64,000 nt of DNA from Sphingopyxis sp. 113P3. GTDB lineage: Bacteria > Pseudomonadota > Alphaproteobacteria > Sphingomonadales > Sphingomonadaceae. The notes under the pieces are model-generated. The model saw only the letters and a list, made by a program, of their open reading frames with translations, was not told where the DNA came from and searched no databases. Below, in pieces: positions 40,780-50,190 of this stretch; within the stretch, counting starts at the first letter, position 1; every line of letters starts with the position of its first letter. The DNA is taken from NCBI RefSeq assembly GCF_001278035.1, contig NZ_CP009453.1, positions 124,001 to 188,000 of the forward strand, written 5' to 3'. Both the position numbers and the translations under genes were made by a program.

Positions 40780-41048
40780 GGGGCAGGATCGCTAATGCTC
40801 GCTTCGTCGTGCCCGGCCTCTTCACGCCTGTCGCGTAGGAAGTCTTCGGTGGTGCGCGGCGACTTGACCGCCTGCAGGTACAGCTCGCGTGCGCGCATCA
40901 CACGATGGCCGATGGGCACAAGTCGGACGCCACCCGCTTCTACGATCGCGGTCACCTTCGTATCGCCCGACAAGCCCATTGCTTCGCGCACGGACTTCGG
41001 AAGAACCATTCGCCCATTGGCAGCCACCTTCAGATCAATAGCCGTCAT
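40776..41048 (-). CDS. vapB: AbrB/MazE-fold antitoxin
   Basis: Protein of 90 residues. The N-terminal SpoVT/AbrB swapped-hairpin DNA-binding domain (LKVAANGRMVLPKSVREAMGL) is followed by an acidic, flexible C-terminus (RREEAGHDEASISDPAP) that would bind the toxin. ATG 41048 is chosen because the family begins just there. Together with VapC it forms an autoregulated module that probably stabilises the surrounding mobile DNA. Confidence 0.88.
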   Translation of the reverse strand: MTAIDLKVAANGRMVLPKSVREAMGLSGDTKVTAIVEAGGVRLVPIGHRVMRARELYLQAVKSPRTTEDFLRDRREEAGHDEASISDPAP

Positions 41049-41285
41049 CACACGTTGAACCTTAGACCAAATATGCCACGGTTTAAAAAGTGGCACACAA
41101 TCAGATAGGACGCAACGCCATAAGAAATTTGGTTGTACGATAGGGGGTCGCTCAACGGACACAAAATTTGGCCCGATCGCCAATCAATAGAATTTGGCTT
41201 TCGTCCTCCAAAATCGGGGTCGACCAGTCCGTCTCATTAAGGTAGTACGACTAGATTCTCATTGATGGGGCGCTAAGCGTTACAG
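41049..41285. promoter_or_regulatory. Intergenic region with a small hairpin
   Basis: 237 bp between the antitoxin and the divergent recombinase gene. TGCCAC (41074-41079) and GTGGCA (41090-41095) form a dyad 26 bp upstream of the antitoxin start, a plausible autoregulatory operator. The rest is A+T-rich and should hold both promoters; the phrase AAATTTGG recurs in it. Confidence 0.4.
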
Positions 41286-41879
41286 ATGACCGGGACTTTG
41301 ATCGGATACGCACGGTGTTCAACCGACAAGCAGGATTTGACGGCCCAACGCCATGCTCTCGCCGAGCTCGGTGTGTCGGCCGACCGGATCTATACCGATC
41401 ACGGCCTCACCGGCACTTCGCGCGATCGGCCAGGGCTTGCGCAGGCACTCGCCGCCGTCCGTGCCGGCGATACCTTGGTCGCACCGAAGCTCGACCGCCT
41501 AGCCCGATCGGTCCCCGATGCGCGGGCGATCGCCGAGGAGCTCGAGAAGCGCGGTGTTGCCCTCGCCCTCGGCCGACAGATCCACGACCCGAGCGATCCT
41601 ATGGGCAAGATGTTCTTCAACATCCTCGCCACCTTCGCTGAATTCGAAGCTGACCTGATCCGGATGAGGACGCGGGAAGGTATGAAGGTCGCCAAGGCGA
41701 AGGGAAAGTTGAAGGGCAAGCCCCCCAAGCTGACCGACCGCCAGCAGCGCCATCTGCACCAGCTGCATGAAGGAGGCGAGCACTCGATCAGTGAGCTGAG
41801 CGAGTTATTCTCGGTTTCGCGCCCAACAGTCTATCGAACCATCCAGCGCATGGCATCCAAGCTCGCTTCCGGACAGTAG
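41286..41879 (+). CDS. Serine recombinase (resolvase/invertase family)
   Basis: Protein of 197 residues. The catalytic serine is in GYARCSTDKQDL; further active-site residues are in APKLDRLARSV. The C-terminal region has an HTH_7-type helix-turn-helix (SISELSELFSVSRPTVYRTI). It is a Tn3-resolvase/Hin-size enzyme acting on short paired sites, probably for multimer resolution or inversion on the plasmid. No transposase accompanies it, and its sites were not found. Confidence 0.9.
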   Translation: MTGTLIGYARCSTDKQDLTAQRHALAELGVSADRIYTDHGLTGTSRDRPGLAQALAAVRAGDTLVAPKLDRLARSVPDARAIAEELEKRGVALALGRQIHDPSDPMGKMFFNILATFAEFEADLIRMRTREGMKVAKAKGKLKGKPPKLTDRQQRHLHQLHEGGEHSISELSELFSVSRPTVYRTIQRMASKLASGQ

Positions 41880-41885
41880 TGCATT

Positions 41886-42497
41886 CTAGCGGCCCGTCCG
41901 CACCCAGGGCACCGTCGTTCGATCGACTTTGATATCTCTCTGGTATGGCAGCTCGCATAGGGTCAACGCTTCAGCGGCTGAGCCGTGTTCCCATGTCGGA
42001 TATTGGTCGCCTCGCAAAATAACCGGCATCCGGGAATGGACTTCGGCCGCGGCACCAGTGCCATCCTTCATCACCATCGAATAGCAATCACCCCATTCAT
42101 CCGAAGACCGCCATACGCCGGCGACGGCGAACAACTCCGCGTCCGGCAGCGACAGCCAGGTGCGCGTCATGGATCCTCGGGGACCCTCGGCCTCCGCCCA
42201 CGCGGTAAGGGGGATGAGGCAACGTCGCTTCTCGAAGCTGTCCCGCCAGAAGAACTGGCTCAGCTTGTCGGTGCGGGCGTTGTTGACCGGTTTCGGCTTT
42301 AGAGGCTGGCCCGACTTCTTGCTCTTCAGCGACAGCGGAAAGCCCCACACCATCGATCGGATCGATCCTTTGGCCACGACCAACCCGGGATACCCTGGAT
42401 AGATCTCTCCCGGCGCGTTGCTCGCTGCAGCGGGCGCGGCGTTGAACAACCCAGCGACCTCGGCCGAGCTCTTGGTCATGCGATACAGGTTACAAAT
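41886..42497 (-). CDS. SRAP (HMCES/YedK-like) abasic-site protein, AUU start
   Basis: Protein of 203 residues that crosslinks to abasic sites in single-stranded DNA through its N-terminal Cys2. The family begins Met-Cys-Asn. Here the frame reads (ATT)CNLYRMT at 42497, with GGGAGG ending five bases upstream, so ATT is the likely start. The ATG 30 bases further up would bury the Cys at residue 12. Other active-site elements are visible: PVNNARTDKL (Asn), AWAEAEG (Glu) and VHSRMPVIL (His). It lies next to a recombinase and a nuclease-like gene, as is common on mobile DNA. Confidence 0.85.
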   Translation of the reverse strand: MCNLYRMTKSSAEVAGLFNAAPAAASNAPGEIYPGYPGLVVAKGSIRSMVWGFPLSLKSKKSGQPLKPKPVNNARTDKLSQFFWRDSFEKRRCLIPLTAWAEAEGPRGSMTRTWLSLPDAELFAVAGVWRSSDEWGDCYSMVMKDGTGAAAEVHSRMPVILRGDQYPTWEHGSAAEALTLCELPYQRDIKVDRTTVPWVRTGR

Positions 42498-42558
42498 ACA
42501 CGCCTCCCAGCCTTCAGGAATCTTCAACTGTCATCGCAGTATGATAGAAGAAGAGATC

Positions 42559-42942
42559 ATGCCCGCCACCATTCTTGCCGCCGCCGCTGCCTTTGTTTGC
42601 ACCCCGATCGCGGTCTGGGACGGAGACGGGCCAATTTGGTGTGCCGAGGGCCCGAAAATTCGCGTCGGCAATATAGCAGCGCGGGAGAGGGACGAGACCT
42701 GCCGACCAGGGCACCCCTGCCCTGCGGCAAGCGGCGCGGCCGCGCGCGACGCAATGGTCGCTCTCCTCGGTGGACCTCGAGGAACTTTAAGCACCGGCCA
42801 TGTCCGCGTGCGCGCGCCCGCCATGCAGTGTCAGGCTACCGGCAGCAGCTACGAGCGGGTCGTTGCGACCTGTCGCCTGCCCAACGGCCGCGATCTTGGT
42901 GCGGCCATGCTGGCCACCGGCACCGTTGTTCCTTGGCGATAG
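42559..42942 (+). CDS. Thermonuclease (SNase)-like protein
   Basis: Protein of 127 residues. A short hydrophobic N-terminus (ATILAAAAAFVC) precedes VWDGDGPIWC, KIRVGNIAARERDETC and a C-terminal LPNGRDLGAAMLATGTVVPW, the order of an SNase OB-fold (DGD loop, R-I-A-E segment, terminal L...G.A helix). Four Cys residues could form disulfides. The ATG at 42559 follows GAAGAAGAG; an in-frame ATG at 42541 is possible. Nuclease activity is not assured, because the catalytic Arg/Glu cannot be aligned confidently. Confidence 0.6.
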   Translation: MPATILAAAAAFVCTPIAVWDGDGPIWCAEGPKIRVGNIAARERDETCRPGHPCPAASGAAARDAMVALLGGPRGTLSTGHVRVRAPAMQCQATGSSYERVVATCRLPNGRDLGAAMLATGTVVPWR

Positions 42943-43038
42943 ACACAGCCTCGATCCGGCGCGAATCCGAAGAACGGACAGAGAACGCTTGTCCTCGAGC
43001 TTCCGAATGTGATATCCTTTTGCCGGAAGGAAATCACC

Positions 43039-43314
43039 ATGTCGTCGTTCGATAACTGGCCAAGCGCGACCTCGTCGTTCGACGACGCTCCGAGCCGTCG
43101 GTTTGAATCGGCCGCGCCGGAGTTCAGGTCGACCGTATTTAACCAGTCCAACCCCTACGATCTGTCCACCTATATGGGACAGCATCTGATGTCCCACCCA
43201 ATAGGTTCTGGTCTCCCGCTGCCCTCTACAGCTCAAGGGCTGTCATGGAAGCAGTTCGGGTCGATGGTAGCTCTTGGCATTGTCGGTGCGATGATCCTCG
43301 CCCTGATCTTCTGA
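43039..43314 (+). CDS. Small membrane-anchored protein of unknown function
   Basis: Protein of 91 residues starting MSSFDNWPSATSSFDD. It has a polar, Ser/Pro-rich N-terminus and one C-terminal hydrophobic helix (MVALGIVGAMILALIF). An AAGGA motif precedes the ATG. It faces traG across a strong hairpin terminator. Tail-anchored topology is inferred; function unknown. Confidence 0.6.
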   Translation: MSSFDNWPSATSSFDDAPSRRFESAAPEFRSTVFNQSNPYDLSTYMGQHLMSHPIGSGLPLPSTAQGLSWKQFGSMVALGIVGAMILALIF

Positions 43315-43336
43315 AGCTGATTTGTCAGCCGTAACG

Positions 43337-43364
43337 AACGGCGCGGCAGCTATGCCGCGCCGTT
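43337..43364. terminator. Bidirectional hairpin terminator
   Basis: AACGGCGCGGCA and TGCCGCGCCGTT form a perfect 12-bp stem with a 4-base GCTA loop, between two convergent genes. The T-rich end on the plus side is short (TTTGCTT). Confidence 0.8.
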
Positions 43365-43367
43365 TGC

Positions 43368-46156
43368 TTATCCGCGATTACCGAAAGTCAGGTGCAGGTG
43401 GTTGTCGTGTCCCCTGTACGGCTTGGTCAGACCTTCGCGGACGAGGACCGGGTCATTGAAGAGCACCGTCATTCCGGGGTTACGCTCCTTCATGAACTCG
43501 ATGTAGTTGCGCGTCTGTTCGCGATCATAGGACCGGCTCTCCCAGTTGGTGGGCTGGTTCGAACCGTCGTGTCGGAACGGTCGAACGTCGACCTGACGTC
43601 CGACCTCATGCGTGTCATGGCCTGGAAGGTCTCCCCCACCCCGCCGGCTGATGTCGCCAATGTTAACTGGCGAACCGCCGCGAGCGGACCATGCGGCCGA
43701 CGACTGTGCCAGCTCGCTCACGAGCGACGCCGTGCCGTACTGCTGGCTCTGTGGCGAATAGCTCCTGAAACCTGCGCCTGATCGCGGCAAAGCCGTCTGC
43801 ACCGGTCCGGCGCCGACATTGCCCCCGCCCATGCCAAGCTGGTTCTGGACCCAGTCAGAGGCTTCACCAATTCGCTCGCGAGCGCCCTCTATCAGCGGCG
43901 AAACGACAGGCATGGTCTCGATTAGCGATTGATGATTGCGATGGTCGACATGCGCCCCAAGATCTGCGCCGCGGCCGCGTGCGTCGCTCACCCGTCCGTC
44001 CAAGTCGAACCCTTCGCGCATTACACGAGCCGAGCCACCGAGAATCTGGTCCTGCACATCATCGGCAAGTCCCTGATCACGAGAGCTGGCGCGTACATCA
44101 ACATCGGGCCCTTGGCCGCGCACGGCGGCTTGTTGCCGACCACCCCAGCCACGGACACCCTCGGCTGACGTGATCGACGGTCCGGTCAAGCCGGTGTCCA
44201 ACCGATCGGGGATTCGCAGCCCCATCTCTTCGCGGGCATCGTTGATCTGCCTGTTGACGAAGTCGTTCAGCAGAATGTCGCGGACTTGGCGCTGTCCCTC
44301 TGTGCGAGGCATGACCATGCCCGGCGTCCACCCCTGCGAGGACAGGAGGGGATCGGCGCGAAGGCGTTCTTGCGCATACGTGACGAATTCCTGCGTGTCG
44401 TTCTGATTGAGGCTGTACCCGTTCGAGGAAGACTCGCGCAGATCGTCCGACACTCGCTTGAACGTCTCCTCGCTCATGGCCGCCTCTCGCGTGAGACCGC
44501 GCGACTCGGTGACGCCCGCCGACAGCCGTTCCGATAGGGACCGCACGCGGCTGTCCGAGCTGCTGCTGGTCTCCCGTTGGAAGTCGTCCCGCGCAGTGCG
44601 CGCCTGACTCGTATTGGTCTCACGGTAGAGATAATCTTTCAGCTCCGACAAAGCCTCCTCGGATGTGACAGTTCGCCCTGAATCTCTTGAGGCAGTGGTG
44701 GCTAACTTTGCTCCAAGAGCTGCGGAGGCGTTGGCACTCAGGCCGGGGATACTGTTGCCTGTTCCAGTACCGCCTGAGAGACCAACGGTGCCCTCCCCAA
44801 TCATCTGCGAGGCGCGCGCAATCCGCTCCGAATCCGCTTCACTGAGACCAAACCGAGATTGCAGCCCACTCGAGATCCCACGGGACACGTCGTGCATTCG
44901 GCTCAAGCTGTTGTTGAAGCCAGATCCCGTTTCCGTTCCGCTCGATGCGCGCTGCTCGGCCGTCCGCAACAGATCCGTGCCGGTTTGCACCGTCGCCTGC
45001 CAGGATTCGGATGCCGATTGGCGCCGCGAGTCAACGAGCGACTGCCCTTCCGAGAGCGTCCGCGAAACCGCCGCATCGAAGCCGCTGGTCCGCGTCGGGG
45101 TGAACGCAAGGTTGGAGATACCTTGCCGGGTGTCATACGCATAATCCCCGTTCGCGAAGCCATGTTCGACCCCGCCGTCGGCATTGGTGAAGCTGCTGCT
45201 CGCGAACCCGCCCGTGATGTATGGCCGCTCATCCCACTTGTTCGCCTGACGCATGTTCGACGTCAGGTTCTGATAGGACATGTTGCCATAGCTGTAGTTG
45301 CCGGTGGTCCGCTCCGAAGCGGCCGCCTCGGCGGCGCTCTGTGCCGGCGCCAACATCGACGTCGCATGCCCGGCGATCGCCATCGCGCCGCGCGCCATCC
45401 CGGCGGCCAAGAACGGCACGCTCATCATCAGGAACCCGGCGACGGTCGCGATATCGTTGTTCACGGCCGTGATCCCGTCGACCACCAATAGCGTCGGTCC
45501 GGTAGGTGAAATAGCCGCATAGGAGCTGGCCGCCCTGTTCATCACGAACATGTGCAGGATGACGTAGAGCGGGCCCCAGCTGGCGAGATAGAAGAAGCCT
45601 GTCGCGTAGCCCTTCAGCGTCGAGATGCCAGTCCGCGGGAAAAGGAACAGCGGGAAAATCACCGGGAACATCGCGTAGAACACGACCTGCAGGACGATGC
45701 CGAGCAGCGGCACCCACGTCATCGCCTGCTGAGCGATCGACGTGTAGGTATTGCGGGCCTGGGCGTCAGCGCGCTGCGAAGCGTAGGCGTCCCACCCAGC
45801 GTCCGAAAAGCTCTCCCGCGCGGCAAGGAAAGCGTCGATCGTCGAGACCTGCTGCAGATACTGATATGCGTCGCCGCTCGTCCCGTGCATCGCCGCCGCG
45901 ACCTGCGGGATATCGGCTTTCAGGCGCGCGAGAGCCGCAGAGTCGACCATCTTGGGATAGGACACCTTCGCCAGCTTCGTCGCGTCGATGTCGAGCAACG
46001 CGTTCCACTGCGCGGACATGCGACCGTAGGCGTCGTTGCAGGGGATGATGTACGAATCAACCGTACCGCCGGCAGTCTTCTCCAGCCACTTCTGTGCGCG
46101 GGCCGTGCTTCCAGGCCCGATGTCGCTCCACAGGTCCGACGAATTCGTCAGCTTGA
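43368..46156 (-). pseudogene. traG: F-type conjugation protein TraG, 5'-truncated, with endopeptidase-like C-terminus
   Basis: The remaining frame gives about 930 residues, of which 883 follow an internal ATG at 46019. Just downstream of the break it reads LKLTNSSDLWSDIG, KWLEKTAGG and YIIPCNDAYGRM, part of the periplasmic region of TraG. Membrane helices follow (VPLLGIVLQVVFYAMFPVIF, GYATGFFYLASW, ATVAGFLMMSVPFLAAG), then a long Ser/Thr/Gln-rich segment. The last about 90 residues contain VNIGDISRRGGG, GHDTHEVGRQVDVRP and HDNHLHLTFG, the zinc-ligand pattern of MepA-like LAS endopeptidases. A Tn3 element removes its N-terminus. Confidence 0.8.
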
Positions 46157-46237
46157 GGGCATAGCGTGGAAAGTACGCTAAACAACGCTAAGCGAGAACG
46201 CATGGCGAACGCTCGATGCGAACGGACGGGCGCTTAA

Positions 46238-46807
46238 TCAGGCGGGCCGTTCGATTCCCATCCTACGCATTTCGCGATAAATGGTCGATCGGCCGATGCC
46301 GAGTTGCCGCGCTGCTTCGGTAGGCGAGATACGAGCTTCGACCAGCTTGATGGCCGCATCCACTTTGGACATGTCCAGCGGCTGACGGCCAGGCTGTTTG
46401 CCCTTAGCACGGGCGGCGGCAATACCATCTCTGGTTCGCTCAGAAATCAGCCGTCGCTCAAAATGGGCGATGGCCCCAAACACATGGAAGATGAGCTCGC
46501 CGGCAGCTGACGAAGTGTCGATCTTTTCTTCAAGGCTCAGGAGCGCGATGCCCTGACCGCGTAGCGTCTCAACCGTGGTGAGAAGTTCGGCAAGCGAGCG
46601 CCCAAGCCGATCGAGGCGGACCACCGCCAGCGTGTCACCCTTGCGGGCATAGGCGATTAGCTCAGCCAGACCGGGCCGTTCCATGCTCTTACCTGAAATG
46701 ACATCGGTGAAGATTTTGATGGCGCCAGCCTTCTCCAGACGCATGGTCTGGCCCGCAACGTCCTGATCGCCGGTGCTGACGCGGGCATAGCCCAGAATAT
46801 CACCCAT
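46238..46807 (-). CDS. tnpR: Tn3-family resolvase
   Basis: Protein of 189 residues. The catalytic Ser is in GYARVSTGDQD, with conserved RLDRLGRSLAELL and an E-helix region (HFERRLISERTRDGIAAARA). The C-terminal helix-turn-helix is ISPTEAARQLGIGRSTIYREM. It resolves cointegrates at res and probably represses both genes. ATG 46807 is chosen as the family start; the gene is divergent from tnpA. Confidence 0.93.
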   Translation of the reverse strand: MGDILGYARVSTGDQDVAGQTMRLEKAGAIKIFTDVISGKSMERPGLAELIAYARKGDTLAVVRLDRLGRSLAELLTTVETLRGQGIALLSLEEKIDTSSAAGELIFHVFGAIAHFERRLISERTRDGIAAARAKGKQPGRQPLDMSKVDAAIKLVEARISPTEAARQLGIGRSTIYREMRRMGIERPA

Positions 46808-46833
46808 GCCGCACGTCTCCCAAACGGTCGTTC

Positions 46834-46939
46834 TGTGGACGCTATGGAGGGCAGCCGCTGCGCCCCACCCATATCCGTCCACATACTATGTCTCTTTACT
46901 CCTCGCTGTCCATAGGCCCAGATGACCTTTTGTGGACAG
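46834..46939. promoter_or_regulatory. Candidate res site between tnpR and tnpA
   Basis: Repeated half-sites occur: TGTGGAC (46834-46840) and GTCCACA (46877-46883), then CTGTCCA (46906-46912) and TGGACAG (46933-46939) as an inverted pair spanning 34 bp. Paired dyads of this kind between divergent tnpR and tnpA are typical of Tn3 res subsites and also cover the two promoters. Confidence 0.55.
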
Positions 46940-46947
46940 GAAACGGC

Positions 46948-49917
46948 ATGACGAAGCGCAAGCATCAACTCCTGACCGAGAGCGAACGCGATCAGATACT
47001 CGCCATCCCGACCGATCGCGACCATTTGGCCCGGCTCTATACCTTCGAGCCTTCCGATATCGAGATCATCGGCGCGCGACGGGAGCGACGGAACCAGTTG
47101 GGCGTGGCGCTGCAACTCGCGCTCCTGCGGCACCCGGGCATCACGCTTGCGCAGTTGATACAGGACAGGGGAGCAATACCCCATGATCTCGCCGCTTTCG
47201 TCGCGGAGCAACTTGGTCTGCACGTAACCGAGCTGGCCAACTATGCGGCGCGGGATCAGACAATGACGGATCATGCCCGTGAGCTGGCGGCGCGTTTGGG
47301 GCTTCGGGGGCCAACCCGGGCCGATATTCCCTTCATGGTCGAGGCGGCCGCGAGAACGGCATGGGCGACCGACAAGGGGATGACGATTGCGATGGGCGTG
47401 GTCACCGCCCTGCGCGAGGCCCGGATTTTGCTGCCGTCCATCTCCACCATCGAACGCGCCAGCAGCGCGGGACGTGCCCGCGCGCGCAAGCAGGCCGCCC
47501 ACGCCCTGATCGCCGATCTCAGCGCCGAACAGGTCCAGGCCCTCGATCAGCTCTTCGACGCCGCCGGCGGCATGAGCCATCTCGCCTTGCTTAAGACCAT
47601 CCCCGTCGCGGCCAAGCCCGATCACGTCCGCCAGATCCTCGACCGTCTGAGGCAGGTGCGGAAGATCGGCATTTCCCCCGACGTCGCGGGCCGCATCCAC
47701 GCGGACCGATTTCGGCAATATGTCAGGGAAGGCCGTGCGTCGCCTGCCTATATGATCGAGCGCTATATTCCCTCCCGGCGACGCGCCACGCTCGTTGCCT
47801 TCCTGCTCGATCTTGAAGAACGGCTGACGGACAGCGCCCTGGAGATGGCGGACAAGCTGATCGGCGGCATCTTCACCCGCGCGAAGAACGCCCAGGCGCG
47901 CAGCTATGCCGCCACGTCGAAGAACGTGGCCCGGCTGATGCTGATCTTCCGCAGGACGATCGACGCGCTCACCGATGCAGTCGATACTGGCGAAGATCCT
48001 ATGGAGGTCCTGGATGCCTCAGTAGGATGGCACACCCTCCTGAAGGCCAGACCGGAAGTGGCGACGATCGCGGAAACCGCCAATCTTGATCCGCTGAGGG
48101 TCGCGGCCGACCGCTATGCGACGTTGCGCAAGTTCGCCCCTGATCTGCTTGAAGCGCTGCAGTTCAGGGCCGGAAAGGGCAGCGCGAAAACGATTGCCGC
48201 TATCGAGATGCTGCGCGACCTCAATAGGTCGGGCAAGCGCGATCTGCCTGCCGACGCTCCGATGCCCTTCCGCAAGGAATGGCAGAAAATCGTCATGGGC
48301 GATGACGGCAAGATCAATCGGCGGCTCTGGGAAATCGCGACTATCGCGCATCTGCGCAACAAGCTGCGCTCCGGTGATGTCTGGGTGGAACGATCGACGG
48401 GATACCGCCAGTTCGACAGCTACCTGCTAAGCGAACCGAAGGCCAAGCCGATCGTGTCGGCTCTTGGTCTGCCACCCACAGCCGGCGAATGGCTCGAACA
48501 GCGGGGCCGCGAACTGGACTGGCGGCTGAAGAAATTCGCCCGGAGCCTGAAGCGCGACGCTCTGGAGGGTGTGCGATACCGCGACGGCCGCCTCCAGATA
48601 TCCCCCGTTCGCACGATCGCAACGCCCGACGCCGAAGCCCTGGCCGACCGGCTCGATGCGATGATGCCACGCATCCGTATCACCGAACTGCTACATGAGG
48701 TGGCGCAGGAAACTGGCTTTCTTTCGGCGTTCACCAACCTGCGCACCGGCGAGCTATGTCCCAATGAAAATGCGCTGCTCGCCACGATCCTCGCCGACGC
48801 CACCAATCTCGGCCTGTCGCGCATGGCCGCCGCGAGCCAGGGCGTCACGCGCGATCAACTCCTATGGACCCATGACGCCTATATCCGCGACGAGAGCTAC
48901 CGCGCGGCGCTCGCCGTCCTCATCAACGCGCACCACCGCCTGCCATTCTCGCGGGTATGGGGCGACGGCACAACGTCCAGTTCCGATGGTCAGTTCTTCA
49001 GGGGCGCGAAGCGCGGCGCATCGGGCGGCGACATCAACGCCCGCTATGGCGTCGATCATGGCTTCAGCTTCTACACCCATGTTTCCGATCAGCGCGGGCC
49101 CTACCACGTCAATGTGATCTCGGCCGCCACGCATGAAGCGCCCTATGTCCTCGACGGCCTCATCAGCCATGGCACCGATCTCAGGATCGTCGAGCATTAC
49201 ACCGACACCGGCGGAGCGACCGATCATGTCTTCGCCCTGTGCGCGATGCTGGGATTTCGCTTCTGCCCGCGCCTGCGCGACTTTCCGGACAGGCGGCTTG
49301 CGCCGATCGCGCCGGTTTCGGCCTATCCGTCCATCGCCCCGTTGTTGGGCAAGCGTATCCGCACCGACATCATCAATGAACAATGGGACGACGTGCTGCG
49401 CCTCGTGGGGTCGATCAAGGCTGGCCACGTCGCGCCGTCGGTCATGCTGCGAAAGCTCGCCGCCTACGAACGGCAGAACCAGCTCGACGTCGCACTACAG
49501 GAGATCGGCAAGATCGAACGGACCCTGTTCATGCTGGACTGGCTTGAAAATCCCGATCTGCGCCGGCGATGCCATGCCGGCCTTAACAACAGCGAGCAGC
49601 GCCATGCCCTGACGCAAGCGATCTACACCTTCCGCCAGGGCCGCATCATCGACCGCAGCCATGAAGCTCAACAATATCGGGCATCAGGCCTCAACCTAGT
49701 CATCGCGGCGATCGTCTATTGGAACACGATCTACATGGCCGACGCCGCCCAGCATCTGCGATCGGCAGCGGCCCCGGTCCCCGATGATCTGCTTGTCCAT
49801 ACGTCGCCGGTTGGCTGGGAGCATATTGCCTTTTCCGGCGATTTCCTCTGGGATCGAGCCGCCGCTTCCGCTGGCCGCAAGGCCCTCAATCTTCCGCCGG
49901 ACAGCCGCGCCGCCTAA
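46948..49917 (+). CDS. tnpA: Tn3-family transposase
   Basis: Protein of 989 residues, full length for the family. N-terminal DUF4158-type domain (MTKRKHQLLTESERDQILAI, RRERRNQLGVALQLALLRHPG), C-terminal DDE core with Asp in WGDGTTSSSDGQFF, Asp in HYTDTGGATDHVFA and Glu near ...KIERTLFMLDWL..., ending with the conserved SGLNLVIAAIVYWNTIYM block. An in-frame ATG at 46888 would extend it through the res region, so 46948 (GACAGGAAACGGCATG) is used. It appears intact. Confidence 0.93.
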   Translation: MTKRKHQLLTESERDQILAIPTDRDHLARLYTFEPSDIEIIGARRERRNQLGVALQLALLRHPGITLAQLIQDRGAIPHDLAAFVAEQLGLHVTELANYAARDQTMTDHARELAARLGLRGPTRADIPFMVEAAARTAWATDKGMTIAMGVVTALREARILLPSISTIERASSAGRARARKQAAHALIADLSAEQVQALDQLFDAAGGMSHLALLKTIPVAAKPDHVRQILDRLRQVRKIGISPDVAGRIHADRFRQYVREGRASPAYMIERYIPSRRRATLVAFLLDLEERLTDSALEMADKLIGGIFTRAKNAQARSYAATSKNVARLMLIFRRTIDALTDAVDTGEDPMEVLDASVGWHTLLKARPEVATIAETANLDPLRVAADRYATLRKFAPDLLEALQFRAGKGSAKTIAAIEMLRDLNRSGKRDLPADAPMPFRKEWQKIVMGDDGKINRRLWEIATIAHLRNKLRSGDVWVERSTGYRQFDSYLLSEPKAKPIVSALGLPPTAGEWLEQRGRELDWRLKKFARSLKRDALEGVRYRDGRLQISPVRTIATPDAEALADRLDAMMPRIRITELLHEVAQETGFLSAFTNLRTGELCPNENALLATILADATNLGLSRMAAASQGVTRDQLLWTHDAYIRDESYRAALAVLINAHHRLPFSRVWGDGTTSSSDGQFFRGAKRGASGGDINARYGVDHGFSFYTHVSDQRGPYHVNVISAATHEAPYVLDGLISHGTDLRIVEHYTDTGGATDHVFALCAMLGFRFCPRLRDFPDRRLAPIAPVSAYPSIAPLLGKRIRTDIINEQWDDVLRLVGSIKAGHVAPSVMLRKLAAYERQNQLDVALQEIGKIERTLFMLDWLENPDLRRRCHAGLNNSEQRHALTQAIYTFRQGRIIDRSHEAQQYRASGLNLVIAAIVYWNTIYMADAAQHLRSAAAPVPDDLLVHTSPVGWEHIAFSGDFLWDRAAASAGRKALNLPPDSRAA

Positions 49918-49973
49918 GCGTTCCTCGGTTGTTCTCCCTTAGCGTTGTTTAGCGTACCTTCCACGCTATGCCC

Positions 49974-50150
49974 TCCACGAAGGCCCCGCAACAAGCAGCC
50001 TGCTCGACGCCCTGCATGGCAGTTCAGAGTGAAGCGTTGGCGCAGACCGGACCTAACGCTCCGATCCGCATCGCGCTCAAACCACTACCTGTTGCGGGAT
50101 TGATGGGAATGCCCGTTCCGCCTGCAACACCCCCTCCGCGAGCTGTGTGA
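49974..50150 (+). pseudogene. 5'-truncated gene for a small protein
   Basis: An open frame of about 58 codons, reading KAPQQAACSTPCMAVQSEAL to the stop at 50150, enters directly from the Tn3 terminal repeat. An ATG inside the repeat is probably fortuitous. The C..C and Met/Pro-rich tail (GLMGMPVPPATPPP) look like the end of a secreted small protein. It was probably part of the copper-related block next door, but I do not recognise a family. Confidence 0.45.
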
Positions 50151-50190
50151 CGATCCGAACTACCCACACATTCAATCGACGGAGTTACCA

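Larger units (their letters stand above)
46157..49973 (+). mobile_element. Tn3-family transposon
   Basis: 3.8 kb with about 40-bp terminal repeats. Both begin GGGCATAGCGTGGAA when read inward and continue GTACGCTAAACAACGCTAAG with single differences. It carries divergent tnpR and tnpA with a resolution site between them and no passenger genes. No 5-bp target duplication is visible (CTTGA against TCCAC), and the genes on both sides lack their 5' ends. This suggests an insertion followed by an adjacent deletion or recombination between copies. Confidence 0.9.

Noticed and set aside
46657..47718. A 353-codon minus-strand frame across tnpR and tnpA
   Set aside because: It covers the divergent promoter region and the reverse of tnpA. 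The resolvase is in a different frame.
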